A stretch of 41,603 nt of DNA, taken from assembly GCA_028713635.1 (NCBI GenBank), contig JAQTNX010000003.1, forward strand, positions 6,099-47,701, read 5' to 3'. This document shows positions 23,269 through 34,013 of the stretch, one piece after another; the first letter of the stretch is position 1, and the number at the start of each line of letters is the position of its first letter. The notes below the pieces were generated by a model. It saw only the letters and a list, made by a program, of their open reading frames with translations, was not told the origin of the DNA and did no database searches. Source of the DNA: Candidatus Bipolaricaulis sp. Its GTDB lineage: Bacteria > Bipolaricaulota > Bipolaricaulia > UBA7950 > UBA9294. A program made the position numbers and the translations under genes.

Positions 23269-24327
23269 ATGAGGCGACGCGTCTGGACTCCCGAAAGTCG
23301 TTCCGTGGATGTGCGCCGGATCCTATTCTATGGAGCGGCGGCCGTCGCGTGCCTCGCCGCGCCTGGAGGGAGCGGGATCGGCGGATGGGACACCGTGCCC
23401 GCGGACGTCGTCATTCACGAGGTGTGCTGGGCCGGCACGAAGGCAAGCTCTGCCGACGAGTGGATCGAGCTTCGCAGCAACGTGGATCACGCCGTGTCGC
23501 TCTCCGGCTGGCGCCTCGCGGCGGAAGACGGAGTTCCGTCCGTTGCGCTCTCCGGAACCCTCGATGCGAACGGATTCTTCCTGCTCGAGCGAACCGACGA
23601 CTCCACCGTCGCCGACGTGTCGGCAGACGTTCTCTTCTCGGGAACGCTCGAGAACTCGGGAGAAACACTCTATCTCGTCGACTCGGCCGGTCGACTCATC
23701 GACTCGGCGGAGTGCGGCGGAGGGTGGTTCGCCGGCGAGTCCGCTCCATCGTACGCCACGATGGAACGGGTGAACTCGAGGCGGCCGGGCGTCGCCGCAA
23801 ATTGGCGTACCCACGACGGATCGGCGCAGAACGGACGCGACGCCGCCGGCCACCCGCTTCGGGGCACGCCACGGGCGGCGAACTCCGTGACGAAGCCTCC
23901 AATCGCCGACTTCGCCGCGTCGCTCGCGACCCCGACGGTCTGGGATGACGTGGAGTTCTGGGACCTCTCGACCGACGCCGACGGAGAGGTCGTCTCGAGA
24001 CTGTGGGATTTCGGGGACGGAACCGCAGCGGATGCCCAGTACGCCGTCCACCGCTTTCGGGCTCCGGGAACGTACTGCGTCGCCCTGACCGCAGCGGACA
24101 ACGACGGCCTCGTCGCGCGTCGCGAGCGGTGGATCGTCACGTCGACCGGACGGGGAGACCTGAACAGCGACGGACGGATCGACGTGATCGACGTTCGTCT
24201 CTGCCTAGAGCTCGCCCAAGGGATGGGCGGCGTCGCGACGGCGCGGGAAGGCGCCGACGTCGACCGCGACGGGGATGTCGACGTTGACGACGCGCGCCGG
24301 CTCGCGGAGTTCGTGCTCGGTCTCTAG
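23269..24327 (+). CDS. Secreted lamin-tail, PKD and dockerin-like protein
   Basis: 352 residues. A late-starting signal peptide (RRILFYGAAAVACLAAPGGSG, about residues 16-37) precedes a lamin-tail (LTD) domain at about 45-150 (VVIHEVCWAGTKASSADEWIELRS, LSGWRLAAEDG, GFFLLERTDD). A PKD domain at about 213-292 (LWDFGDGTAADAQYAVHRFRAPGTYCVALTAADNDG) is followed by a dockerin type I pair at about 293-352 (GDLNSDGRIDVIDVRLCLELAQ and ADVDRDGDVDVDDARRLAEFV). The two Ca2+ loops follow the D-x-N/D-x-D-G pattern. Probably exported and surface-associated. The stop TAG (24325-24327) belongs to the terminal CTAG of MITE copy C, so the protein may have been slightly shortened. Divergent from the LKR operon. 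Confidence 0.88.
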   Translation: MRRRVWTPESRSVDVRRILFYGAAAVACLAAPGGSGIGGWDTVPADVVIHEVCWAGTKASSADEWIELRSNVDHAVSLSGWRLAAEDGVPSVALSGTLDANGFFLLERTDDSTVADVSADVLFSGTLENSGETLYLVDSAGRLIDSAECGGGWFAGESAPSYATMERVNSRRPGVAANWRTHDGSAQNGRDAAGHPLRGTPRAANSVTKPPIADFAASLATPTVWDDVEFWDLSTDADGEVVSRLWDFGDGTAADAQYAVHRFRAPGTYCVALTAADNDGLVARRERWIVTSTGRGDLNSDGRIDVIDVRLCLELAQGMGGVATAREGADVDRDGDVDVDDARRLAEFVLGL

Positions 24328-24435
24328 TGTCGCGTCCCGTGGACGGCTGCACGGAGGAGCCCGAAACGATTCTGCCGTTGGCCGGAATCTGTCGACATGA
24401 TCGTCCGTTCAACGACTTCGCGGACGCAACACTAG
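24324..24435 (+). mobile_element. MITE-like element, copy C (112 bp)
   Basis: Left terminal CTAGTGTCGCGTCC, right terminal GGACGCAACACTAG (one mismatch to the other copies). Full-length relative of copies A and B: CTGTCGACATGATCGTCCGT is shared with one change. The internal stem reads ACGGC/GCCGT where copy A has ATGGC/GCCAT, a compensatory change. The left end forms the stop codon of the dockerin-like gene. Confidence 0.87.
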
Positions 24436-24445
24436 GTACCCGCCG

Positions 24446-25246
24446 TCAGCGGCCGGCCCACCGTTCGAACGCACTCTTCCCCTCGTCGCGGTGGAACGCC
24501 CACGCGATCAGGGCGCTGGTGTCATGGTGGAAGGTCTCGCCTCGCTCGTTGAGCCAGGCGTCGACCGTCTCAACCAGCCGCTTCGTCCGCTCGTGGGCAG
24601 GATCGCGGAACGTCGCCTCCATGTCCTGCACGAGGGCGGCGGGCACGCCGAGCAACCGCAACTCCTGCTCGACCCAATGGTGGGTCGCCGGCCACGACCG
24701 CGCGGCGAGGAAGAGAACCTTGACGAGAGCAGAGGCGGCGTCGCCCCGCAGAAGCCGAAGGTTGAGGTCTCGATTTCTACCACCCTGCGCTGTCTTCCGC
24801 GCCCGGCCGAGGGCGAAGCGAAACTCGAGGTAGTGCGCGCGCAGGCGATCCTGGCGGATCCCCTCGGGGAGCTCGGCAAGGCGTCGGATGACCGGGGCGA
24901 TTCTGCCGACGGGGTCATGGACGATGACGGCGTGCTGGTAGGGGTAGTGGAACAGGTCTTGGGTCGACGAGACGAGAGCAAGGAACTCGCTCCACGGCCG
25001 CAAGTAGAACTCGTAGTCAACGACCTTCGGCTCGCCGTCTCTGTACACGAACACCTGCCGCTCGGCGTCGGGAGTCTGCGCGTACGCCGCGTCGTCGAGG
25101 ATGACCTCGATGTCGTAGTCCGAGAGCTCGTCGCGCTGCGGGCGCGTCGCCGAGCCGACGACGTAGATGCCGATGACATCCTTTCTTGCCACGTACGGGC
25201 GGCTGAGATCCTTGGCACGTTGCACGGGAGGGACCTCCTCGAGCAT
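24446..25246 (-). CDS. Nucleotidyltransferase domain protein
   Basis: 266 residues from the ATG at 25244-25246; the longer open frame to 25348 runs through the tRNA-Val gene and is rejected. The polymerase-beta-like fold motif is GIYVVGSATRPQRDELSDYDIEVILDD (G-S followed by D-x-D). A helical C-terminal part (LRAHYLEFRFALGRARKTAQGG, LVKVLFLAARSWPATHHWVEQEL) resembles the substrate domain of aminoglycoside-type and other small-molecule nucleotidyltransferases. The substrate is unknown; a resistance function is not supported. MITE copy C ends 10 bp from its stop. Confidence 0.8.
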   Translation of the reverse strand: MLEEVPPVQRAKDLSRPYVARKDVIGIYVVGSATRPQRDELSDYDIEVILDDAAYAQTPDAERQVFVYRDGEPKVVDYEFYLRPWSEFLALVSSTQDLFHYPYQHAVIVHDPVGRIAPVIRRLAELPEGIRQDRLRAHYLEFRFALGRARKTAQGGRNRDLNLRLLRGDAASALVKVLFLAARSWPATHHWVEQELRLLGVPAALVQDMEATFRDPAHERTKRLVETVDAWLNERGETFHHDTSALIAWAFHRDEGKSAFERWAGR

Positions 25247-25306
25247 CCGAGAGGAAAGCGCCGCAGGCGTGCCCGCAGCGTCACACGCGGGCTCTCTGCG
25301 GCGTGG

Positions 25307-25379
25307 TGGGTGGTACAGGACTCGAACCTGTGGCCTCATGCACGTCAAGCATGCGCTCTCCCAACTGAGCTAACCACCC
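25307..25379 (-). tRNA. tRNA-Val (GAC)
   Basis: On the minus strand: acceptor GGGTGGT/ACCACCC, D-arm GCTC/GAGC, anticodon stem CATGC/GCATG with loop TTGACGT (anticodon GAC), T-arm ACAGG/CCTGT with loop TTCGAGT, and discriminator A. Confidence 0.95.
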
Positions 25380-25391
25380 TTGGGTTGGGTG

Positions 25392-25462
25392 AGGCGGCGA
25401 GCGGACTCGAACCGCTGATCAGGGATTTGCAGTCCCTTGCCTTACCGCTTGGCTACGCCGCC
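25392..25462 (-). tRNA. tRNA-Cys (GCA)
   Basis: On the minus strand: acceptor GGCGGCG/CGCCGCC, anticodon stem AGGGA/TCCCT with loop CTGCAAA (anticodon GCA), T-arm AGCGG/CCGCT with loop TTCGAGT, and the discriminator U typical of tRNA-Cys. It lies between atpD and tRNA-Val in the same orientation, so it may be read from the ATP synthase transcript. A 14-base palindrome (25533-25546) separates it from atpD. Confidence 0.95.
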
Positions 25463-25550
25463 GGCCGACTGATTATAGAGGCTGTCTCTGCGGCCATCAA
25501 TTCCCGCCGCAGATCCCAGCCGCATCCCTGCGCCGCGGCGCCGCGGGCTC

Positions 25551-27855
<2,305 letters not shown>

Positions 27856-27858
27856 GGC

Positions 27859-29439
27859 CTACGCTCCGAACCGCTTCTTGAACTCGGCGACGGCGATCTC
27901 GAGCTTGGCGCGGAACTCGAGGGTCAGCTCCTTCGTCTCGCGCAGCTCTCGCACGAGGTCCTCGCGCTTCTCGTGAAGGTAGCGCAGCCACTCCTCCTCG
28001 AAGCGCCGCACGGCCGAGACCTCGACGTCGGCCAGGTGATTCTTCACCGCGACGTAGAGCGAGAGAACCTGGTCTTCGACCGGCATCGGCTGGTACTGCC
28101 CCTGCCCGAGGACCTGCATCAGCCGGTCGCCGCGGGCAAGCTGGGCCTTGGACTCCTCGTCCAGGTCCGATGAGAACTCGGCGAACGCCTCCAGCTCGCG
28201 GTACTGCGACAGCTCGAGACGCAGCTCGCCGGCGATCTGCGACATGGCGCGGATCTGCGCCGCCCCGCCGACGCGCGACACGGAGTATCCGACGTTGATC
28301 GCCGGGCGAACGCCTTGGTTGAAGAGGTTCGTCTCGAGGTAGATCTGCCCGTCGGTGATCGAGATCACGTTCGTGGGGATGTACGACGTAATGTCGCCCG
28401 CCTTCGTCTCGATGATCGGAAACGCCGTCAACGAGCCCCCATGAACCCCGCGAGGGAGCGTTACGGCATGCCCGTTCTCGAACTCGGGCATCTCCTCCCC
28501 TGTTCCTCCCTCGCCGGGGCGATCGGCAAGTCGGGCCGCTCGCTCGAGGAGGCGCGAGTGGGTGTAGAAGATGTCGCCCGGGTACGCCTCGCGGCCGGGA
28601 GGACGCCGTAGGAGAAGCGCAATCTCCCGGTACGCCACGGCGTGCTTCGACAGGTCGTCGTAGACAATGAACGCGTCCTCGCCCCGATGCATGAAGTACT
28701 CGGCCATGGCGCAACCGGCGTAGGGAGCCAGGTACTGCATCGGCGTCGGAGAGTGGGCGTCGGCGACGACCACGATCGTGTAGGAGAGGGCGTCGTGCCG
28801 CACGAGCGTGTCCACGATTCGCGCTACGGTCGAGGCCTTCTGGCCGATGGCAACGTAGACGCAGTAGACACCCTTCCCTTTCTGGTTGATGATCGTGTCG
28901 AGGGCGATCGCCGTCTTGCCGGTCCGCCGGTCGCCGATGATCAGCTCGCGCTGCCCGCGGCCGATGGGCGTCATGGCGTCGACGGCCTTGAGTCCTGTTT
29001 GCAGCGGGGTGTCCACGGGCTGCCGATCGATCACGCCCGGCGCCTTGGCGTCGGTCGTGCGCCTCCCCGCCGCGGCGATCGGTCCGCTGCCGTCGAGCGG
29101 TCGGCCGAGCGGATCGACGACGCGGCCGAGGAAGGCCTCCCCAACGGGAGTCTCGAGGACGCGCCCGGTGCGGCGCACTTCGTCGCCTTCCTTCACCCGC
29201 TCGGTGTCGCCGAACAGGGCGACGCCGACGCTCTCTTCTTCCAGGTTCAGAACCAGCCCGTACACGTCGTCCCCGAAGGTCGTGATCTCCGAGAACATGA
29301 CGCGATCGAGCCCGTAGACGTGGGCGATTCCGTCTCCGACTTCGGCAACGACGCCGACCTCCCGCGTCTCCATGTCGTAGCGGAAGCCGCGCAGGTGCTC
29401 CTTCAGAATCGCGGCGATCTCGTCCTTGTGCGTCGTCAT
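27859..29439 (-). CDS. atpA: F-type ATP synthase subunit alpha
   Basis: 526 residues, a little over the usual 500-515 because of a longer C-terminal helix ([35 protein letters not shown]). P-loop [15 protein letters not shown]; the arginine-finger region [15 protein letters not shown] is intact. Non-catalytic nucleotide-binding subunit of F1. Its ATG overlaps the delta stop (ATGA). Confidence 0.97.
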   Translation of the reverse strand: MTTHKDEIAAILKEHLRGFRYDMETREVGVVAEVGDGIAHVYGLDRVMFSEITTFGDDVYGLVLNLEEESVGVALFGDTERVKEGDEVRRTGRVLETPVGEAFLGRVVDPLGRPLDGSGPIAAAGRRTTDAKAPGVIDRQPVDTPLQTGLKAVDAMTPIGRGQRELIIGDRRTGKTAIALDTIINQKGKGVYCVYVAIGQKASTVARIVDTLVRHDALSYTIVVVADAHSPTPMQYLAPYAGCAMAEYFMHRGEDAFIVYDDLSKHAVAYREIALLLRRPPGREAYPGDIFYTHSRLLERAARLADRPGEGGTGEEMPEFENGHAVTLPRGVHGGSLTAFPIIETKAGDITSYIPTNVISITDGQIYLETNLFNQGVRPAINVGYSVSRVGGAAQIRAMSQIAGELRLELSQYRELEAFAEFSSDLDEESKAQLARGDRLMQVLGQGQYQPMPVEDQVLSLYVAVKNHLADVEVSAVRRFEEEWLRYLHEKREDLVRELRETKELTLEFRAKLEIAVAEFKKRFGA

Positions 29440-29930
29440 GCCTCCCCCGATTGGCCAAGCGTGCGATGGAGCTGATCGAGCCTCGCCTTCAGCGTCCCAT
29501 CCAACGTTCGTCCCTCGATCTCAATCCGCGCTCCGGCCAGGACCGCCGGATCGACGTTCTCCTCCAGCTTGACCCAGACCTTCAAGGTGCGCTCGAGTTT
29601 CTCCGTCAGGTGCTTCCGCTCGTCGCCCGACAGCGGCCGGGCGGTCACAACGTGCACCCGAGCGATCCCCTCCGCCTCGGCGCGCACCGACAGGAATTCA
29701 CCGAGAACGAGGTCGCGGACCAGGAGTCCCATCAAGTGCCGAAACCCGCTGCTCGCGTCCGGAAACGCGGTCTTCACAAGCTCTGCGGCCCGACCGTCCG
29801 ATCGCGACGTCTCGTCGGTCGAGGCGGCGATCTGCCGAAGCTCCCGCTCCAAGGCGTCGGTCGTCTTCTCCTCGGCCGCGAGGGCGTAGAGGTCCTCGGC
29901 GATCTTCCGCGCGACGTCCCGGGATCTCAC
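29436..29930 (-). CDS. atpH: F-type ATP synthase subunit delta
   Basis: 164 residues, mostly helical. The OSCP/delta C-terminal motif is recognisable ([58 protein letters not shown]). It joins F1 to the b-subunit stalk. It overlaps atpF and atpA by 4 bases at each end. Somewhat short of the usual 175-180 residues. Confidence 0.93.
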   Translation of the reverse strand: MRSRDVARKIAEDLYALAAEEKTTDALERELRQIAASTDETSRSDGRAAELVKTAFPDASSGFRHLMGLLVRDLVLGEFLSVRAEAEGIARVHVVTARPLSGDERKHLTEKLERTLKVWVKLEENVDPAVLAGARIEIEGRTLDGTLKARLDQLHRTLGQSGEA

Positions 29931-30457
29931 CGCTTCTCCTTCACCCCGTCCAGCGCGACCTCATCGAGCTCCGCAAGCAACTGGTCGAGGAGCCGCCGGT
30001 GGTCCTCGACGCGCACTTCGCGACTCAAGACCCGTTCGGTTCCAAGGACAACCATCTCCGCGTACTGCGCCTTGAGGTCGGCCAACATCCGATCCCGCTC
30101 GTGCTCCATCTGGCTGCGCGCGTCGGCGAGGATGCGATCGGCCTCTTCCTTGGCGCGACGCTTGGCATCCTCGAAGCTCTTCTCGGCGCGCTCGCGGGCC
30201 TCTTCGAGGATCGCGACCGACTCCTTCTTCGCGGTCGCCAGCGCGGCTTCGCGCTCGACGACGAGTTCGCCCGCCTTCTCCTCGGACGTCTTGGCCGCCG
30301 CCATCCGCGACGCGATCAACTCACGGCGTTTGTCGATGTACTTGACCGCCGGCTTCCAGAGCAGCCATCGCAAGAGGACCAGCAAGACCGCGAACTGAAG
30401 AAGGTTGATGACCAGCGTCCAGTTGAAGTCGATGATCTTGCCCCACTCGGCACCCAT
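29927..30457 (-). CDS. atpF: F-type ATP synthase subunit b
   Basis: 176 residues from the ATG at 30455-30457, which follows GGGGAG. One N-terminal membrane helix (NWTLVINLLQFAVLLVLLRWLLWKPAVKYIDKRR) is followed by a long charged coiled coil (AAAKTSEEKAGELVVEREAALATAK...) that forms the peripheral stalk. The frame stays open to 30814, but that part overlaps atpE in another frame and is not coding here. Confidence 0.94.
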   Translation of the reverse strand: MGAEWGKIIDFNWTLVINLLQFAVLLVLLRWLLWKPAVKYIDKRRELIASRMAAAKTSEEKAGELVVEREAALATAKKESVAILEEARERAEKSFEDAKRRAKEEADRILADARSQMEHERDRMLADLKAQYAEMVVLGTERVLSREVRVEDHRRLLDQLLAELDEVALDGVKEKR

Positions 30458-30471
30458 GACTCCCCTTCCTC

Positions 30472-30750
30472 CTACTTCGCGACGAACAGAAGGATGATCG
30501 AGACAAGGAGCGCGTAGATCGCCGTCGTCTCGACGAAGGCGCACCCAATGATCATCGTGCTGAAGAGCGGTCCCCGCATCTCCGGCTGACGGGCCGTGCT
30601 GTCCAGCGCGTGGGCGACGACGTTTCCAATCCCGATGCCCGGCCCGAGCGACCCGATTCCCATGCACAGCCCGGCGGCAAGGAACTTCGCCACCTGGACG
30701 AGGTCCGCACCGCTGACCCCTCCCGCTGCCACTTGCGCTTCCTGAAGCAT
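30472..30750 (-). CDS. atpE: F-type ATP synthase subunit c
   Basis: 92 residues from the ATG at 30748-30750, behind AGGAGG. It is a hairpin of two membrane helices: AKFLAAGLCMGIGSLGPGIGIGNVVAHALDSTARQPE and MIIGCAFVETTAIYALLVSIILLFVAK. The ion-binding glutamate is in FVETTAIY. Na+-type rings carry a Gln in the first helix (GxGQG) as well as E-S/T-T-x-x-Y in the second. Here the second-helix T, T and Y are present, but the Gln place holds Ile (GIGIGN), so H+ coupling is more likely. The N-terminus (LQEAQVAAGGVSGAD) is longer than usual. Confidence 0.95.
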   Translation of the reverse strand: MLQEAQVAAGGVSGADLVQVAKFLAAGLCMGIGSLGPGIGIGNVVAHALDSTARQPEMRGPLFSTMIIGCAFVETTAIYALLVSIILLFVAK

Positions 30751-30758
30751 GAACCCTC

Positions 30759-31478
30759 CTAATGTTTCTCGATCGCGAGGTTGATGTAGGCGACCGTAAG
30801 GATCGTGAACACAAACGCCTGAATCAGTCCGAAGCCGATCCCGAAGATCGCGCGGAGGCCGATGGGGACGACGAACGGCTCCAGCTTCGCAAGGAAGATC
30901 GTGACGAGCACGAACTCGGCGAACACGTTGCCGAAGAGACGAAAGCCGTGCGACAGCGGCCGCGCGACGAGCTCCGACAGGATCTTGATCGGAGACAGCC
31001 ACCACGGGCTGAAGTACTCCTTGCCGAGCCCGCGCACGCCCTTCGTGCGCACCAGGTAGTAGTGCGACATGACGAGGACCAGAAGGGCAAGCCCGATCGT
31101 GACGTTGGGATCCGCCGTCGGCGCCTCCAGGCCCGGCAGAAGCGAGAGCCAGTTCGACGCGAGGATGTAGAGGAAGAGCGTGCCGATGAAAGGGAGCATT
31201 CGCGCTCCGAAGCCCGGCGAGCTGAAGTTTCCGAGCAGCTGGCTGTCCAAGAGATCCATCGCGATGTCGAGCGCCCCCTGCGTGCGGTTCGGCTTCTCTT
31301 CGATCGGTTGCCGCAGGGCACGACGCAGGAATAGGGCAAGGACGAGAACGAGGATGGAGGCAATCGTGGACAGGACGATCGTCTTCGGATCAACCTGGAT
31401 GGCGAAGCCGCCGATGTGCCACGTCGCGACTTCCTTCTGCCCGAGATGTTCAAGGAGTCTGCCGAGTTGCTCGCGCAC
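30759..31478 (-). CDS. atpB: F-type ATP synthase subunit a
   Basis: 239 residues, five or six membrane helices. The essential arginine is in PLSHGFRLFGNVFAEFVLV. The end, GFGLIQAFVFTILTVAYINLAIEKH, is typical. It forms the ion half-channels next to the c-ring. GTG start (31476-31478) overlaps the stop of the upstream subunit-I-like gene by one base. Confidence 0.95.
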   Translation of the reverse strand: MREQLGRLLEHLGQKEVATWHIGGFAIQVDPKTIVLSTIASILVLVLALFLRRALRQPIEEKPNRTQGALDIAMDLLDSQLLGNFSSPGFGARMLPFIGTLFLYILASNWLSLLPGLEAPTADPNVTIGLALLVLVMSHYYLVRTKGVRGLGKEYFSPWWLSPIKILSELVARPLSHGFRLFGNVFAEFVLVTIFLAKLEPFVVPIGLRAIFGIGFGLIQAFVFTILTVAYINLAIEKH

Positions 31479-31864
31479 TACGCCCCTCCCTCTGATCCGG
31501 ATCGCCTGAGGAGGAAGCTTATCTGCGCCGCGACCAATCCTCCACCCGCCCCGAGGAAGGTCTCCGAGCCGAGGAAAGCCGCGATCCCGCCGAGGGCGAC
31601 CCCAAGAAGGAGAAGCCGTGCGACACTGGACGCGGCCGCGAGGAATGGCGCGCCGTGCGGTGAGCCGCGACCTACGAGCGATTGGAGTGTGGCGTAGAGG
31701 AAGAACGTGTTGATGAGGAAGAGAAGAAGCCCAAGTCCGACTCCTACCGCGGCGGACGTGCGCCCAAGAGCGGCGAGGACTCCGGCCAGAACGCCGCAGA
31801 CGAGGACAGCGAAGCCAGGAGCGAGAATGCCCCGTGTTGTCTCGCTACGGCGCGGGATGGGCAT
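31478..31864 (-). CDS. atpI: ATP synthase subunit I-like membrane protein
   Basis: 128 residues with four hydrophobic segments (ILAPGFAVLVCGVLAGVLAALG; AAVGVGLGLLLFLINTFFLYATL; FLAAASSVARLLLLGVALGGIAAFLG; LGAGGGLVAAQISFLL). Position and topology fit AtpI, which helps assemble the c-ring and may move Mg2+ or Ca2+. Sequence similarity alone is weak, so the call rests mainly on position as first gene of the atp operon. The start ATG is at 31862-31864, 23 bp downstream of frr. Confidence 0.7.
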   Translation of the reverse strand: MPIPRRSETTRGILAPGFAVLVCGVLAGVLAALGRTSAAVGVGLGLLLFLINTFFLYATLQSLVGRGSPHGAPFLAAASSVARLLLLGVALGGIAAFLGSETFLGAGGGLVAAQISFLLRRSGSEGGA

Positions 31865-31887
31865 GGCGAAGGGAAGCCCTTTCCAAA

Positions 31888-32445
31888 CTAGATCGTCTGG
31901 ATCTGCTTCGACTTCTGCTCGATCAGGGTGTCGACTGTCTGCGAGGCCTCACGAACCGCTTCGTCGGTCTTGTCGCGGTAGCGGCGGTGGGCGTCCTCCG
32001 AGACCGTGCCGTCCTTCTTCATCGCGTCCAGTCTCTCATTCGCTTCACGGCGAACGTTGCGCAGGGCGACCTTCGTCTCTTCGCCGCGGGCCTTGATGAC
32101 CTTCGTCAACTCGCGGCGCCGCTCCTCGGAGAGCTTGGGTACTTTGATGCGAACGACGTTGCCGTCGCTCGCCGGGTTGAGACCGAGATCGGAAGCCAGG
32201 ATCGCCTTCTCGACGGCCGCGATCTGCGTCTTGTCGTACGGCTGCACGACGAGCAGATTCGCATCAGGGGCCGAAATCGTCGCCAGCTGCTTGAGCGGCA
32301 TCCGGGTCCCGTAGTAGTCGACCATGACGTCGTCCACCATCGCGGGGTTTGCCCGTCCGGTCTGTACTTTCGCGAGATGCTCCTTGAGGACGTCGAGCGT
32401 CCGCTTCATGTGCTCGGCCATCTCACGCTGCACTTGTTCTGGCAT
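31888..32445 (-). CDS. frr: Ribosome recycling factor
   Basis: 185 residues from the ATG at 32443-32445, which follows GAGGTG; an upstream in-frame start at 32487 lacks a site. Hallmarks: MAEHMKRTLDVLKEHLAKVQTGRANPAMVDDVMVDYYGTRMPLKQLATISAPDANLLVVQPYDK and IKVPKLSEERRRELTKVIKARGEETKVALRNVRREAN. With EF-G it splits post-termination ribosomes. It lies just upstream of the ATP synthase genes in the same direction, an uncommon neighbourhood. Confidence 0.97.
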   Translation of the reverse strand: MPEQVQREMAEHMKRTLDVLKEHLAKVQTGRANPAMVDDVMVDYYGTRMPLKQLATISAPDANLLVVQPYDKTQIAAVEKAILASDLGLNPASDGNVVRIKVPKLSEERRRELTKVIKARGEETKVALRNVRREANERLDAMKKDGTVSEDAHRRYRDKTDEAVREASQTVDTLIEQKSKQIQTI

Positions 32446-32513
32446 GCTCTGCACCTCAACGCCGAATTCTATGAACGCACGGCACATCCGTCAACGATAG
32501 GCTCGGTGGTCCG

Positions 32514-33185
32514 CTAGGCGTCCGGGCGCGCGACAAGTCGTTCGAGGTCGGCCTGCTGGTCCGGGCGAACGATCGCCAGGACCTCGTCGACCGGCTGAAG
32601 CACCGTGTCGGCGCGCGGAAGGATCAGGTCGCCCTTGCGGAGGATCGCAGAGAGAACGCAGTCGCACGGAAGATCCAGGTCCCGTACGGCCTTGCCGTCG
32701 GCGATCGATCCGGGCGCAACCTTGACCTCAATGAGCGAGTACTGGCCGCGGCGCAGCTTGAGGAGCGTCACCATGTCGCCGATCGACATCTCCTCGGCGA
32801 TCAGTTTGGCCATCAGATCGGCCTGGTTGAGGGCCACGTCGACGCCCATGTCGCGCGTGAACAGCCACGCGTTGTCGGGATCGTTCACGCGGGCGATGAC
32901 GCGCGGCACAGCGAACTCGAAGCGGGAGATCGTGGACACGACAAGGTTGTCCTCGTCGTCCGAGGTGACCGCGGCCACGACGTCGGCCTTCTTGATTCCC
33001 GCCTGGACGAGCACCTTCGGGTCGGCCCCGTCGCCCGTCAGGACCATGTCGCGCGGGAAGCGCTGCCGCAGAGGCTCGGTGATCTCAGGCCGCGGGTCGA
33101 CGATGACCGCTGTGTTTCCGCCGGCCAGAAGCAGTCCGGCGAGGTGCGCGCCCGTTTTCCCTCCGCCCACGATCAGGACGAACAC
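32514..33185 (-). CDS. RCK (TrkA/KtrA-type) K+ channel regulatory protein, second of pair
   Basis: 223 residues: a TrkA-N Rossmann domain (MFVLIVGGGKTGAHLAGLLL, acidic residue at the second strand in VIVDPRPE) and a TrkA-C domain (YSLIEVKVAPGSIADGKAVRDLDLPCDCVLSAILRKGDLILPRADTVLQPVDEVLAIV). Such cytosolic proteins bind NAD(H)/ADP/ATP and gate Trk/Ktr K+ uptake channels. No TrkH/KtrB membrane subunit is present in the window. It lies 14 bp downstream of a homologous gene and probably arose by duplication or acts as a heteromeric pair. Confidence 0.9.
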   Translation of the reverse strand: MFVLIVGGGKTGAHLAGLLLAGGNTAVIVDPRPEITEPLRQRFPRDMVLTGDGADPKVLVQAGIKKADVVAAVTSDDEDNLVVSTISRFEFAVPRVIARVNDPDNAWLFTRDMGVDVALNQADLMAKLIAEEMSIGDMVTLLKLRRGQYSLIEVKVAPGSIADGKAVRDLDLPCDCVLSAILRKGDLILPRADTVLQPVDEVLAIVRPDQQADLERLVARPDA

Positions 33186-33199
33186 GGTTGCCTCCTCTC

Positions 33200-33850
33200 C
33201 TACGCAATCGCCAGGAGACTTTCCAGCCGATTCCGCGACGTGGCGAGCACGCTGACGACCAACCGGTCACCGTCTTGGAACGTCGTCCCGGTGATCGGGA
33301 TGAACGTCTCTCCACGCCGTGCCACGCTGACCACGGAGATCTCCGACGGAACGATGACGTTGTTCACCGTTCGCCCCACCCAGTGAGGCGGGACCTCCAC
33401 TTCCACGAGTTCCACCTCTCCGGTGCCGAGGCTCGCGATGACATTGAGCTCCCGGTGCCCCAGGAGCTGGATGATGCGGCTTGCTCCCCACGCGGTGGAG
33501 GACACGGTCTGCAACCCGAGTCGCTGGTAGATCTCGGCGCGCCGGGGGTCGTACAGGCGCGCGACGATCTTGGGGACGTTGAACGTATTCCGAGCCACCC
33601 GCGCGATGATGATGTTCCGATTGTCCTTCGCCGTGACCGCGGCCAGAGCGTCGGCCTGCTCGGCGCCGGCGCGGGCGAGGACGTCGCGGTCGAGGCCGGA
33701 TCCGGTCACCGTCTTGCCCCGAAAGGCCGATCCCAATCGCTCGAAAACCCGAGGGTCCACGTCGACCACGGTCACGTCCTGGCCGTCCTCAAGGAGCTGA
33801 TGGGCCAGTTCCGACCCCATTCGCCCACAGCCGACAATGATGACTCTCAT
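33200..33850 (-). CDS. RCK (TrkA/KtrA-type) K+ channel regulatory protein, first of pair
   Basis: 216 residues with TrkA-N (MRVIIVGCGRMGSELAHQLLEDGQDVTVVDVDPRVFERLG; the G-x-G-x-x-G loop is complete) and TrkA-C (VELVEVEVPPHWVGRTVNNVIVPSEISVVSVARRGETFIPITGTTFQDGDRLVVSV). It is only moderately similar to its downstream neighbour. The pair and the upstream P2C pump suggest a local K+/Na+ homeostasis group. Confidence 0.9.
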   Translation of the reverse strand: MRVIIVGCGRMGSELAHQLLEDGQDVTVVDVDPRVFERLGSAFRGKTVTGSGLDRDVLARAGAEQADALAAVTAKDNRNIIIARVARNTFNVPKIVARLYDPRRAEIYQRLGLQTVSSTAWGASRIIQLLGHRELNVIASLGTGEVELVEVEVPPHWVGRTVNNVIVPSEISVVSVARRGETFIPITGTTFQDGDRLVVSVLATSRNRLESLLAIA

Positions 33851-34013
33851 AGCGTCCTCCTACCTCGGACGGCGCACTCGCTGCCCGCAAGGGTACTCGA
33901 TCAGTCTCGCGTTCGCGTGCGCCTGCGTCCTCCAGCCGCCGGAAACGAGCGTCCCCATCCTACCGCCCGGCTGACCTGGACAGCCAATCCGTCCTGCACC
34001 CTGTTCGCGCTCT

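Noticed and set aside
24446-25246. An aminoglycoside resistance gene
   Set aside because: Only the generic nucleotidyltransferase motif is visible; no specific resistance-family features.
25247-25348. An upstream extension of the nucleotidyltransferase frame
   Set aside because: It reads through the tRNA-Val gene and has no homology; the ATG at 25246 is adopted.
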